The notes beneath the pieces were generated by a model, which was not told the origin of the DNA, did not search any database, and worked only from the letters and a program-made list of their open reading frames with translations. From contig JARFPR010000303.1 in NCBI GenBank assembly GCA_029288195.1, positions 1 through 10,863 of the forward strand: DNA of 10,863 nt. The letters run 5' to 3'. This DNA is from Gammaproteobacteria bacterium. Its GTDB lineage: Bacteria; Pseudomonadota; Gammaproteobacteria; GCA-001735895. Of this stretch, positions 1 through 6,815 are shown piece after piece (position 1 is the first letter of the stretch; the number at the start of each line of letters is the position of its first letter). Position numbers and translations under genes: made by a program.

Positions 1-332
1 TCGAAGCCAAGCGCCTCGAGCGAGCCAAGGTACAGTTCCTGAAAATTGTCCGGTGAAGGTTTCAACAATACCTGGAACTGGAAATAATGCTGCAAGCGGT
101 TGGGATTTTCGCCATAGCGCCCGTCGGTCGGTCGTCGGCTCGGCTGCACGTAAGCCGCACGCCAGGGCTCCGGGCCGATGGCACGTATGAAGGTCGCCGG
201 GTGGAAGGTACCGGCGCCGACCTCCATATCCAGGGGCTGCAAGATCACGCAGCCCTGCTCGGACCAGTAATTTTGCAAGGTCTGGATCAGCCCCTGGAAG
301 CTACTCAATTCGGTCGCTGGCAACTCGCTCAT
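1..332 (-). CDS. glyQ: Glycyl-tRNA synthetase alpha subunit, N-terminal part (truncated by window edge)
   Basis: This is the catalytic alpha subunit of the bacterial alpha2-beta2 type glycyl-tRNA synthetase, which charges tRNA-Gly in the cytoplasm together with GlyS. Reading leftward from an ATG at 332-330, about 110 codons are present before the window ends; the family is usually about 300 residues. The translated start MSELPATELSSFQGLIQTLQ is followed by highly conserved GlyQ stretches: QGCVILQPLDMEVGAGTFHP (about residues 27-46), then IGPEPW, YVQPSRRPTDGRYGENPNR and HYFQFQVLLKPSP. The gene diverges from the membrane-protein/mpl set across roughly 93 bp. No strong Shine-Dalgarno is visible before the ATG. 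The partner glyS would be expected beyond the left edge, which is inference. Identification is very secure; only the 3' part is missing. Confidence 0.96.
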   Translation of the reverse strand, partial: MSELPATELSSFQGLIQTLQNYWSEQGCVILQPLDMEVGAGTFHPATFIRAIGPEPWRAAYVQPSRRPTDGRYGENPNRLQHYFQFQVLLKPSPDNFQELYLGSLEALGF

Positions 333-357
333 TTAATTCACTGGTCAAAAGTGCGTG

Positions 358-363
358 ATTATA
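358..363 (-). promoter_or_regulatory. Candidate -10 box for glyQ
   Basis: On the minus strand this hexamer reads TATAAT, a perfect sigma-70 -10 consensus, 25 bp upstream of the glyQ ATG. No good -35 box is found at the 16-18 bp spacing, so the call rests on the -10 hexamer and its position. No equally convincing promoter was found on the plus strand for the divergent gene at 426. Confidence 0.4.
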
Positions 364-425
364 GCTAACTGACGTTTTTTACTCATTCATTTTCCTATCT
401 TATTGTGTTGTGTTTTGAAGCGACT

Positions 426-959
426 ATGATACTGCACATGCAGAACATCATCGGCCAGTGGCTGCTTAGCCTCAAGCATTACATATTGATGTGCCTGCTG
501 CTTTCCAGCCCCGAACGCCTGCCTTACAATCCATATTGTGTCGCCCTGAGTGTATTCGTTTATTTTCTGATCGGATTGTTGCTGGTCGATGAACAACGCA
601 GCTACGCAGTGGTATGTGCACAGATATCCCTGGAACTCGGGATGCTGGGCCTGATCGCTTACTGGGGTTTGCGCTGGAAAAAATCACCCGGACGATTTCT
701 GCAAACCTTTTCAGCCCTGGTTGGCGTCAACATGATTATTACCATGGTCACGATCCCGATCTACCGTAGCGTGACGAATAATGAAACCAGTATAGAGAAT
801 ATCCTGATCTACGTGACCCTGGTCATCCTGATCTGGAACCTGGCGGTATTGTCGTTGATCTTCAAGCGCGCTTTTTCAATCTCTACCCATCTTTCAGCTA
901 TGATATCTTTTAATTATTTCGTGCTTTATCAATTCGTAGTGATCTGGTTCTCCTGGTGA
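426..959 (+). CDS. Small integral membrane protein of unknown function, coupled to mpl
   Basis: I do not recognise the family with confidence. From the ATG at 426 the protein is 177 residues and very hydrophobic, with about five probable membrane segments near residues 38-54, 62-82, 92-113, 124-145 and 156-175, and a short positively charged loop (RWKKSPGR, 83-90) that would favour the inner face. The overall look, a small multi-span protein of about 180 residues, recalls the Yip1-type membrane families, but that is only a resemblance. An in-frame GTG at 405 and an ATG at 438 are alternative starts; 426 is preferred because a weak GAAG lies 5 bp upstream. Its TGA stop overlaps the GTG start of mpl by 4 bp, so the two are probably co-translated. 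A role linked to the cell envelope is inference from this coupling only. Confidence 0.8.
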   Translation: MILHMQNIIGQWLLSLKHYILMCLLLSSPERLPYNPYCVALSVFVYFLIGLLLVDEQRSYAVVCAQISLELGMLGLIAYWGLRWKKSPGRFLQTFSALVGVNMIITMVTIPIYRSVTNNETSIENILIYVTLVILIWNLAVLSLIFKRAFSISTHLSAMISFNYFVLYQFVVIWFSW

Positions 960-2293
960 AGATTTATATTCTTGGAATTTGCGGTACCTTCATGGCCGGC
1001 ATAGCTCAAATAGCGCGTGAGCTGGGTTATGAAGTAGCAGGTTCCGATGCGAATGTTTACCCCCCGATGAGCACCCAGCTGGAACAAGCCGGAATCGAGC
1101 TAGATCATGGCTACAACGCCGATGCCTTACCTGGTGACTGTGACGTTTTTATCGTCGGCAATGCCATCACGCGCGGCAATCCTCAATTCGAAGCCATACT
1201 CGAGAGTGGATTGCGCTATACGTCGGGTCCTCAATGGCTTTACGAAGCGGTGCTGCAAAAGCGCTGGGTACTGGCGGTCGCCGGGACGCATGGCAAGACC
1301 ACGACCAGTAGCATGCTCGCCTGGATACTCGATGATGCCGGGCTAGACCCGGGCTACCTGATCGGCGGTATCTGCCAGAATTTTTCGCAATCGGCCAAAC
1401 TCGGTAGCGATCCATTCTTCGTGATCGAGGCTGATGAATACGACTCGGCGCTGTTCGATAAGCGTTCCAAGTTCATTCACTACCATCCGCGCACGCTGAT
1501 TTTGAACAACCTAGAATTCGACCACGCCGATATCTTTGACGACCTGGCCGCGATCAAGCGACAGTTTCACCACCTGGTGCGAACCCTGCCCGGGAGCGCG
1601 CTGGTTATCGTCAATCACGATGATGAAGCGTTACGAGATGTCCTGGCGATGGGTTGCTGGAGCCGGCAATCGAGTTTCTCCAGCGTCGATCCGAATGCTG
1701 ATTTTTTCCTCGATAAGGAAAACATACTGCACCAGGACACAAACAGCCATGCGCTGGAACTATCCCAACAGGGGCAGTTCAACGCATCAAACGCAAGCGC
1801 AGCAATTATCGCCGCTCGTCATGCCGGGGTAAGCATCGAAGTTTCGCTCGACGCCATGCGCCGGTTCTCCGGGGTTAAACGACGCCAGGAAGTGATCGCC
1901 GAAATTAACGGCGTCACAATCGTCGATGACTTTGCCCATCACCCGACCGCAATCGCGTTAACCCTGGAGGCACTGAAAGGAGCCACTGCCGGCCGCCTGA
2001 TCGGTGTGCTGGATATACGTTCCAATACCATGCAAATGGGCACGCATGGGGACGAACTTGGTCAATCATTCGCCGCGGCTGACCTGATTTTGTTATGCGA
2101 AAACCCTGATTTAAATTGGGATATCGCGAAAATTGCAGAAACTGCATCTACAATAGTAGAAGTTAAAAACGATACACAACAGATTATCGACTACCTGCTG
2201 CAAAATTGTGAGCAGGGAGATCAAATCGTAATTATGAGCAATGGCGGTTTTGATAATATTCATCAACGTCTTATTCAAGCGCTGCAAAACTAG
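956..2293 (+). CDS. mpl: UDP-N-acetylmuramate:L-Ala-gamma-D-Glu-meso-diaminopimelate ligase
   Basis: Mpl is a cytoplasmic Mur-family ligase for murein recycling. It uses ATP to join the recovered tripeptide L-Ala-gamma-D-Glu-meso-DAP directly to UDP-MurNAc. The 445-residue length is normal. The N-terminal signature ILGICGTFMAG (5-15) and GSDANVYPPMST (29-40) distinguish Mpl from MurC. The ATP loop GTHGKTTT is at 110-117, the acidic motif EADEYD at 158-163, NLEFDHADIF at 185-194, and DDFAHHPTA at 324-332. SNGGF (428-432) closes the C-terminal domain. The start is a GTG at 956, fixed by the conserved KIYILGICGTF beginning; it overlaps the upstream stop as GTGA, and no good Shine-Dalgarno is visible, so translational coupling is likely. 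Only 9 bp separate its stop from the kinase gene. AmpG, which imports the substrate, is encoded in the same window at 6816-8372. Confidence 0.97.
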   Translation: MKIYILGICGTFMAGIAQIARELGYEVAGSDANVYPPMSTQLEQAGIELDHGYNADALPGDCDVFIVGNAITRGNPQFEAILESGLRYTSGPQWLYEAVLQKRWVLAVAGTHGKTTTSSMLAWILDDAGLDPGYLIGGICQNFSQSAKLGSDPFFVIEADEYDSALFDKRSKFIHYHPRTLILNNLEFDHADIFDDLAAIKRQFHHLVRTLPGSALVIVNHDDEALRDVLAMGCWSRQSSFSSVDPNADFFLDKENILHQDTNSHALELSQQGQFNASNASAAIIAARHAGVSIEVSLDAMRRFSGVKRRQEVIAEINGVTIVDDFAHHPTAIALTLEALKGATAGRLIGVLDIRSNTMQMGTHGDELGQSFAAADLILLCENPDLNWDIAKIAETASTIVEVKNDTQQIIDYLLQNCEQGDQIVIMSNGGFDNIHQRLIQALQN

Positions 2294-2302
2294 AAATCGG
2301 GT

Positions 2303-3613
2303 ATGTCCGACAAATCACAAAGACCGACAAAGATCGCCAAGTATGAAATCAAACGCCGCATCGGACGTGGTTCCATGGGTGTCGTTTACGAGGCTTTCGA
2401 TCCTTTCGTTCAGCGCACCGTCGCGATCAAGGTCGCGCATTCGGCTGCAGATATGGATACCGCGACCAAGCAAAAACTGCGTGAAGGTTTTTTTGCGGAG
2501 GTCTATAGCGCGGGGCGAATGCATCATCCCTCGGTGGTCAGCGTATACGATGCCGGACAGGAAGAAGATCTCAATTACATCGTCATGGAATTCGTCGACG
2601 GTGTGACCTTGCAGGAATACGTTGCCGGGAATAGAGTCCTCACTCCCAACCAGGTTGTCGATGTCATCTATCAATGCGCCAAGGGCCTTGATTACGTGCA
2701 TCGTGAAGGCATTATCCATCGTGATCTGAAACCGGGTAACATCATGCTGAGTAACGATGGCGAGGTGAAAATCATGGATTTCAGTATCGCCCATGTCGAT
2801 GTCGGTTTCGAGGGCCATGACACCGAGGTGCAGGGATCACCGATGTATATGCCTCCAGAACAATTATCCGAAGAAAAGCGCCTGGTGGCACAATCAGATA
2901 TTTACTCGCTCGGTGCGGTGATGTACGCGTTGCTGGCGAAAAAGGCACCCTACAAGGCGGGCAGCCTGGAATCACTGATATACAAAATCAGTAACCTGGA
3001 TCCCGAACCGGTCATGGAAATCAATCCCGAGGTGCCACAGCACATAGCCGATATTGTCGAGAAATCGATGCAAAAAATTATCTATGACCGCTATGAGTCA
3101 GCCTATCTACTGGCAACCGACCTGAGCAATTCCTTCGGCCGCTTACGTGGCGTCGGTGAGCGTATCGACATGCAGGAGAAATGGAAGACACTGCGCTTTC
3201 TCGCTTTCTTCAAGGATTTCAGTGACGATCAAATTACCGAGGTTGTCAATGCCAGCGAATGGACCGAGTTCAAGAAGGGTGAGGTTATTGTGACCGAGGG
3301 CGAACAGGAAACGGCGTTTTACATCATTGCCAAGGGTGGTGTAGAAGTCGTCAAGAATGAAAAGGTCGTGGGCATGATGAAACAGGGTGACTGTTTTGGC
3401 GAAATCGCTTTCCTGACACGCCAGCCTCGCAACGCTACTATCGTGGCACGAACCGAAGTCTCACTGATGCGGGTGAGCACATCGTTAATGGAACAGGCTT
3501 CTACCGAGACGCAATTGCGCTATTATCGCATCTTTCTCGAAAACCTGATTGCGCGACTTTCCCAGGCCACCGATAAACTGGTTGAAGCAGAAATAGCCAT
3601 AACCGAGCCATGA
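2303..3613 (+). CDS. Ser/Thr protein kinase with C-terminal cyclic-nucleotide-binding domain
   Basis: A soluble 436-residue Hanks-type kinase (about residues 14-275) joined to a cNMP-binding domain (about 297-395) and a short helical tail. Visible kinase elements are the glycine-rich loop GRGSMGVVYE (21-30), the AIK lysine K43, a helix-C glutamate probably E66, HRDLKPGN (139-146), DFS at 159-161 in place of DFG, MPPE in place of APE (183-186), SDIYSLG (198-204) and the late conserved arginine R263. In the CNB domain the phosphate-binding cassette FGEIAFLTRQPRNAT (365-379) keeps the key glutamate E367 and arginine R376, so cAMP or cGMP binding is plausible. There is no transmembrane segment and no PASTA repeat. 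The gene starts 9 bp after mpl and its stop overlaps the ubiX start (ATGA), so it belongs to one transcript with both. Substrate and physiological role are unknown; activation by a cyclic nucleotide is inference. Confidence 0.93.
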   Translation: MSDKSQRPTKIAKYEIKRRIGRGSMGVVYEAFDPFVQRTVAIKVAHSAADMDTATKQKLREGFFAEVYSAGRMHHPSVVSVYDAGQEEDLNYIVMEFVDGVTLQEYVAGNRVLTPNQVVDVIYQCAKGLDYVHREGIIHRDLKPGNIMLSNDGEVKIMDFSIAHVDVGFEGHDTEVQGSPMYMPPEQLSEEKRLVAQSDIYSLGAVMYALLAKKAPYKAGSLESLIYKISNLDPEPVMEINPEVPQHIADIVEKSMQKIIYDRYESAYLLATDLSNSFGRLRGVGERIDMQEKWKTLRFLAFFKDFSDDQITEVVNASEWTEFKKGEVIVTEGEQETAFYIIAKGGVEVVKNEKVVGMMKQGDCFGEIAFLTRQPRNATIVARTEVSLMRVSTSLMEQASTETQLRYYRIFLENLIARLSQATDKLVEAEIAITEP

Positions 3614-4215
3614 CCCCAACAACAATTACTCTGGCGATGACTGGAGCCTCCGGCGCCGAATACACACTGCGCCTGTTTGAATGCTGCCTGCAGAAAAACA
3701 TCAAGGTTCAGTTTATTAACTCACAGCCTGGCCAGATAGTAATGGGCATGGAGACTGAATTAAAATTGTCCGGATCACCGCAAAAAATGCAGCAAAAGCT
3801 GGCTGAATATTTCGACGCCGATCCGACACTGATAAGCGTCTACTCAAAGGACCAGTGGACAGCGCCACCGGCAAGCGGGTCCTCGGTCGCCGATGCAATG
3901 GTGGTATGCCCATGCAGCATGGGAAGTCTTGCATCGATTGCCGTTGGCAGCAGCGAGAACCTGATTCATCGCGCCGCCGATGTGGCCATCAAGGAACGCC
4001 GAACCCTGATCCTGGTGCCGCGGGAAACTCCCTTCTCCAGTATTCATCTCGAGAACATGCTCAAGCTGTCACGCCTCGGGGTAGTGATATTGCCGCCCAA
4101 TCCCGGGTTTTACCACGGTGCCAGTTCTGTCGCCGAGCTGGTTGATTTTATAGTCGCACGCATCCTCGACCAGCTTGGTATCGATAATGACCTGTCCCCG
4201 CGCTGGGGGGAATGA
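3610..4215 (+). CDS. ubiX: Flavin prenyltransferase UbiX
   Basis: UbiX attaches a dimethylallyl group to FMN, making the prenylated flavin cofactor used by the UbiD decarboxylase in ubiquinone synthesis. The 201-residue length fits the family. The N-terminal flavin-binding TGASG is at 11-15. CPCSMGSLASIAVG (100-113) is followed by LIHRAADVAIKERR (118-131), LVPRETPFSSIHLENM (135-150) and PPNPGFYHGASSVAELVDF (162-180), all typical of UbiX. The start ATG overlaps the kinase stop by 4 bp and has no clear Shine-Dalgarno, indicating translation coupled to the kinase. The next gene follows 25 bp later. The HFCD-fold relatives (Dfp, EpiD) are excluded by the RETPFS/GFYH pattern. Confidence 0.95.
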   Translation: MTPTTITLAMTGASGAEYTLRLFECCLQKNIKVQFINSQPGQIVMGMETELKLSGSPQKMQQKLAEYFDADPTLISVYSKDQWTAPPASGSSVADAMVVCPCSMGSLASIAVGSSENLIHRAADVAIKERRTLILVPRETPFSSIHLENMLKLSRLGVVILPPNPGFYHGASSVAELVDFIVARILDQLGIDNDLSPRWGE

Positions 4216-4240
4216 ACAGGCGCTGAAGCAATGATAAACC

Positions 4241-4840
4241 ATGGCTGAAATTCCACTGTTCCCGCTGAAAACCGTTTTACTGCCTGGTAATACACTGGAA
4301 CTTAAAGTTTTCGAAACTCGCTACCTCGACATGATCGCTACCTGCATGCGCGAGAACAGTCCGTTTGGCGTGGTATTGATCCACCAGGGAGACGAAACCA
4401 CAATCGATACGGATATCTACTCGATCGGGACAACCGCTGCCATCAATGACTGGGAAAATCGGGCTGACGGTCTGCTAGGGATCACCGCCCTGGGTATCGA
4501 GCGTTTTGAAATACTGTCAACCCATACCCAGCACGACGGCCTGACGTTTGCGGACACCAAAATCCTGGATGAAGACAGCACCCATGAAATGCCTGAACAA
4601 TTCGCCTATATGCTGGATTTGCTCGACCATGTGAGTGCCCACGAGGGTCGAATTCGTGATGATGACCAGGGCTTTTGTGCCATTCTTTATCAACTAATTT
4701 ACCTGCTACCGCTGGAGACAGCGCTGAAGCAGCGCCTGCTCGAAATCCCCGATTGCAATGACCGCGCACTGATTCTGCATGCCGAGCTGATTCGGCTCGG
4801 TGTGATTCAATACATCAAGCCCGAATCTACCCAGCTTTAG
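4241..4840 (+). CDS. LON peptidase substrate-binding domain protein (stand-alone)
   Basis: A 199-residue cytoplasmic protein consisting only of the N-terminal substrate-recognition domain of Lon, with no AAA+ or protease part. The opening IPLFPLKTVLLPGNTLEL (4-21), VFETRY (23-28) and SPFGVVLI (40-47) are hallmark Lon-N features, and the C-terminal helical half carries LLPLETALKQRLLEIPD (153-169). Stand-alone LON-domain proteins are common in Gammaproteobacteria; their function is not well defined and binding of unfolded proteins is only assumed by analogy with Lon. The ATG at 4241 is chosen because the conserved IPLFPL block starts three residues after the methionine. It follows ubiX by 25 bp in the same direction and is probably in the same transcript. 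Confidence 0.92.
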   Translation: MAEIPLFPLKTVLLPGNTLELKVFETRYLDMIATCMRENSPFGVVLIHQGDETTIDTDIYSIGTTAAINDWENRADGLLGITALGIERFEILSTHTQHDGLTFADTKILDEDSTHEMPEQFAYMLDLLDHVSAHEGRIRDDDQGFCAILYQLIYLLPLETALKQRLLEIPDCNDRALILHAELIRLGVIQYIKPESTQL

Positions 4841-4894
4841 GCCCGGGGGGTTCCAATTCGTCGCAAGCGGGCATAGACTCCTTCTGCTTGGTCT

Positions 4895-4901
4895 GAGGGA
4901 G
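4895..4901 (+). promoter_or_regulatory. Strong Shine-Dalgarno for the chalcone-isomerase-like gene
   Basis: The purine run GAGGGAG lies 9 nt before the ATG at 4911. It is the clearest ribosome binding site in the plus-strand cluster and supports that start. The upstream genes mpl and ubiX rely on overlapping stops instead. Confidence 0.65.
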
Positions 4902-4910
4902 ACAGCTGCA

Positions 4911-5474
4911 ATGAAAAGACTCGTATTTGCAACCTGGCTTTGCCTGTTTTGCACATTAGCCCAGGCGGCTGAACTCTCCGGTGTTTTCGTCGCTGATGAA
5001 ATCAAAACTGCCGATGGGCAGTCCCTGGTCCTTAACGGGGTGGGTTTGCGTGAAAAATTATGGGTAGACGTTTACGTGGGCTCGCTTTACCTGCCGAGCA
5101 AGTCCGGCGATGTCGCTGAAATTCTGTCAAAACCAGGTCCCTGGCGGGTACAACTTGATTTTGTCTACAAGGAAGTCTCCCAAGAGAAACTGCTAAAAGG
5201 CTGGCGTGAGGGTTTCGAAAAAAATCAGGATTCCGAAACCTTGAAACAGCTCCAGTCACGTATTGATGAGTTCTACGCTTACTTTGATTCCAGCGCCGTC
5301 ATGAAAGATCAGTACATTTTCGATTATTTACCTGCACAGGGCACCCGGATCAGCAAGAACCAACAGCAACTGGGCTTGATCCCGGGTGAGGATTTCAGAA
5401 ACGCTCTACTTGAAATCTGGCTCGGTAATTATCCAGCGGATAAGAAGCTGAAAAAAGGCATGCTCGGCCTCTAA
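4911..5474 (+). CDS. Secreted chalcone isomerase-like protein
   Basis: A 187-residue exported protein of the bacterial chalcone-isomerase-like family. A signal peptide is clear: MKR, a hydrophobic core (VFATWLCLFCTL) and a likely cleavage after AQA at about residue 19. The mature part shows the family pattern LNGVGLREKLWVDVYVGSLYLP (about 41-62), a LDFVYKEVSQEKLLKGWREGF helix region (about 81-101) and a C-terminal LLEIWLGNYPADKKLKKGMLGL. The family shares the fold of plant chalcone isomerase but is not expected to have that activity; fatty-acid or other small-lipid binding has been proposed for fold relatives, so no reaction is assigned. It lies 70 bp after the LON gene and faces hemL, with only 16 bp between the two stops. 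The strong ribosome binding site suggests independent translation. Confidence 0.88.
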   Translation: MKRLVFATWLCLFCTLAQAAELSGVFVADEIKTADGQSLVLNGVGLREKLWVDVYVGSLYLPSKSGDVAEILSKPGPWRVQLDFVYKEVSQEKLLKGWREGFEKNQDSETLKQLQSRIDEFYAYFDSSAVMKDQYIFDYLPAQGTRISKNQQQLGLIPGEDFRNALLEIWLGNYPADKKLKKGMLGL

Positions 5475-5490
5475 GAATCGTCTTTGCTGT

Positions 5491-6771
5491 TTAGAGTTCG
5501 GCGAAAGTGGCGGCGGCGGCCTCGATAGTCTGTTCGATCTCCGCGGCGCCGTGCATCGCACTGACAAATCCCGCTTCGTAAGCAGACGGCGCCAGGTAAA
5601 TATCGCGTGCCAGCATGCCATGGAAGAATTTTTTGAAGAGCTCGGTATCGCAAGCGCTCACCTGGCTAAATCGCGTCACTTCCGGCTGATCGGTAAAAAA
5701 CAGGCCGAACATTGCGCCTACCTGGTTGGCACGCATAGCGATGCCGTTGGCTTCGGCCGCCCCCAGGATCCCACTAACAAGTTGCCCGGTTCGTTGCGCC
5801 AGGTCTTCGAAAAATCCCGCGCGCGATATGATTTCGAGATTTTTTAACCCGGCCGCCATCGCCACCGGATTGCCTGACAGCGTGCCCGCCTGATAAACAG
5901 GCCCCAACGGTGCAATATGATTCATAATTTCGTGCTTGCCACCAAAAGCACCGACCGGCATCCCGGCACCGATGACTTTACCAAGCGTGGTCAGGTCAGG
6001 AACGATATCATAGCGCTCCTGTGCACCCCCGAGTCCAACCCGGAACCCGGTCATGACTTCATCGAAGATCAGTACGCTCGATGATTCATCGCAACATTCC
6101 CGCAGCGTTGGTAGAAAGCTGGCGACCGGTGGTACACAGTTCATATTGCCGGCTACGGGTTCGACAATCACGCAGGCAATTTCAGCACCGATCTCGGCAA
6201 ACACCTGTTTAACCTGGTCAGCATTGTTGTATTCGAGCGTGACGGTATGATCGGCAAGCACGGACGGAACTCCGGGTGAGCTCGGCACGCCCAGCGTCAA
6301 GGCACCCGAACCTGCCTTGATCAACAGGGAATCCGCATGCCCGTGGTAGCAACCCTCGAACTTGATGATCTTGTCACGCCCGGTGTATCCACGCGCGAGA
6401 CGGATTGCACTCATGGTTGCTTCGGTACCCGAACAGGTCATACGCACCAGGTCGATGTTTGGCATCAAGTCACAGATGCGCTGCGCCAGCTGTACCTCGA
6501 GCGGCGACGGCGCGCCGAAACTCAAGCCTTTTTGCACGGTCTCGGTAACAGCAGCGATAATTTCTGGATGCGCATGACCGCATATCATCGGTCCCCAGGA
6601 GCCAACATAGTCGATATAACGTCTGCCATCGACGTCAACCAGGTAGGCACCCTCGGCATGATCGATAAAAGGCGGTGTACCTCCAACCGCGGCAAATGCG
6701 CGCACCGGCGAATTAACCCCGCCCGGGATTACTTTTACAGCCTGTTCAAACAGTTTTTCGGAGTGATTCAT
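5491..6771 (-). CDS. hemL: Glutamate-1-semialdehyde 2,1-aminomutase
   Basis: HemL is a cytoplasmic PLP enzyme that converts glutamate-1-semialdehyde to 5-aminolevulinate, the committed precursor of heme and other tetrapyrroles in the C5 pathway. The 426-residue length is exactly typical. IPGGVNSPVRAF (15-26) is the N-terminal signature. SWGPMICGHAHP is at 58-69, CSGTEATMSAIRLARG at 113-128, KFEGCYHGHAD at 137-147, IFDEVMTGFRV at 235-245, and the PLP lysine K265 lies in TTLGKVIGAGMPVGAFGG. GTLSGNP (296-302) and LAPSAYEAGF complete the set. The ATG at 6771 gives MNHSEKLFEQA, as expected for the family. It is 44 bp downstream of ampG on the same strand; a TATGAT hexamer in this spacer (6803-6808, minus strand) could be its own -10, without a good -35. 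Confidence 0.97.
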   Translation of the reverse strand: MNHSEKLFEQAVKVIPGGVNSPVRAFAAVGGTPPFIDHAEGAYLVDVDGRRYIDYVGSWGPMICGHAHPEIIAAVTETVQKGLSFGAPSPLEVQLAQRICDLMPNIDLVRMTCSGTEATMSAIRLARGYTGRDKIIKFEGCYHGHADSLLIKAGSGALTLGVPSSPGVPSVLADHTVTLEYNNADQVKQVFAEIGAEIACVIVEPVAGNMNCVPPVASFLPTLRECCDESSSVLIFDEVMTGFRVGLGGAQERYDIVPDLTTLGKVIGAGMPVGAFGGKHEIMNHIAPLGPVYQAGTLSGNPVAMAAGLKNLEIISRAGFFEDLAQRTGQLVSGILGAAEANGIAMRANQVGAMFGLFFTDQPEVTRFSQVSACDTELFKKFFHGMLARDIYLAPSAYEAGFVSAMHGAAEIEQTIEAAAATFAEL

Positions 6772-6815
6772 AGCTTTTCATACGAAACTAAACGATACCC
6801 ACATCATACAATAAA

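Noticed and set aside
369..401. Plus-strand promoter CTGACG...TATCTT for the membrane-protein/mpl set
   Set aside because: The spacer would be 21 bp, too long for sigma-70, and no better pair was found.
2315..2818. Long open frame (167 codons) on the minus strand inside the kinase gene
   Set aside because: It is antisense to clearly conserved kinase motifs, shows no recognisable domain, and its composition follows from the coding strand.
4851..4879. Promoter TTCCAA-17 bp-TAGACT before the chalcone-isomerase-like gene
   Set aside because: The spacing is right but the hexamers match consensus at only 3 and 4 of 6 positions, which is expected by chance.
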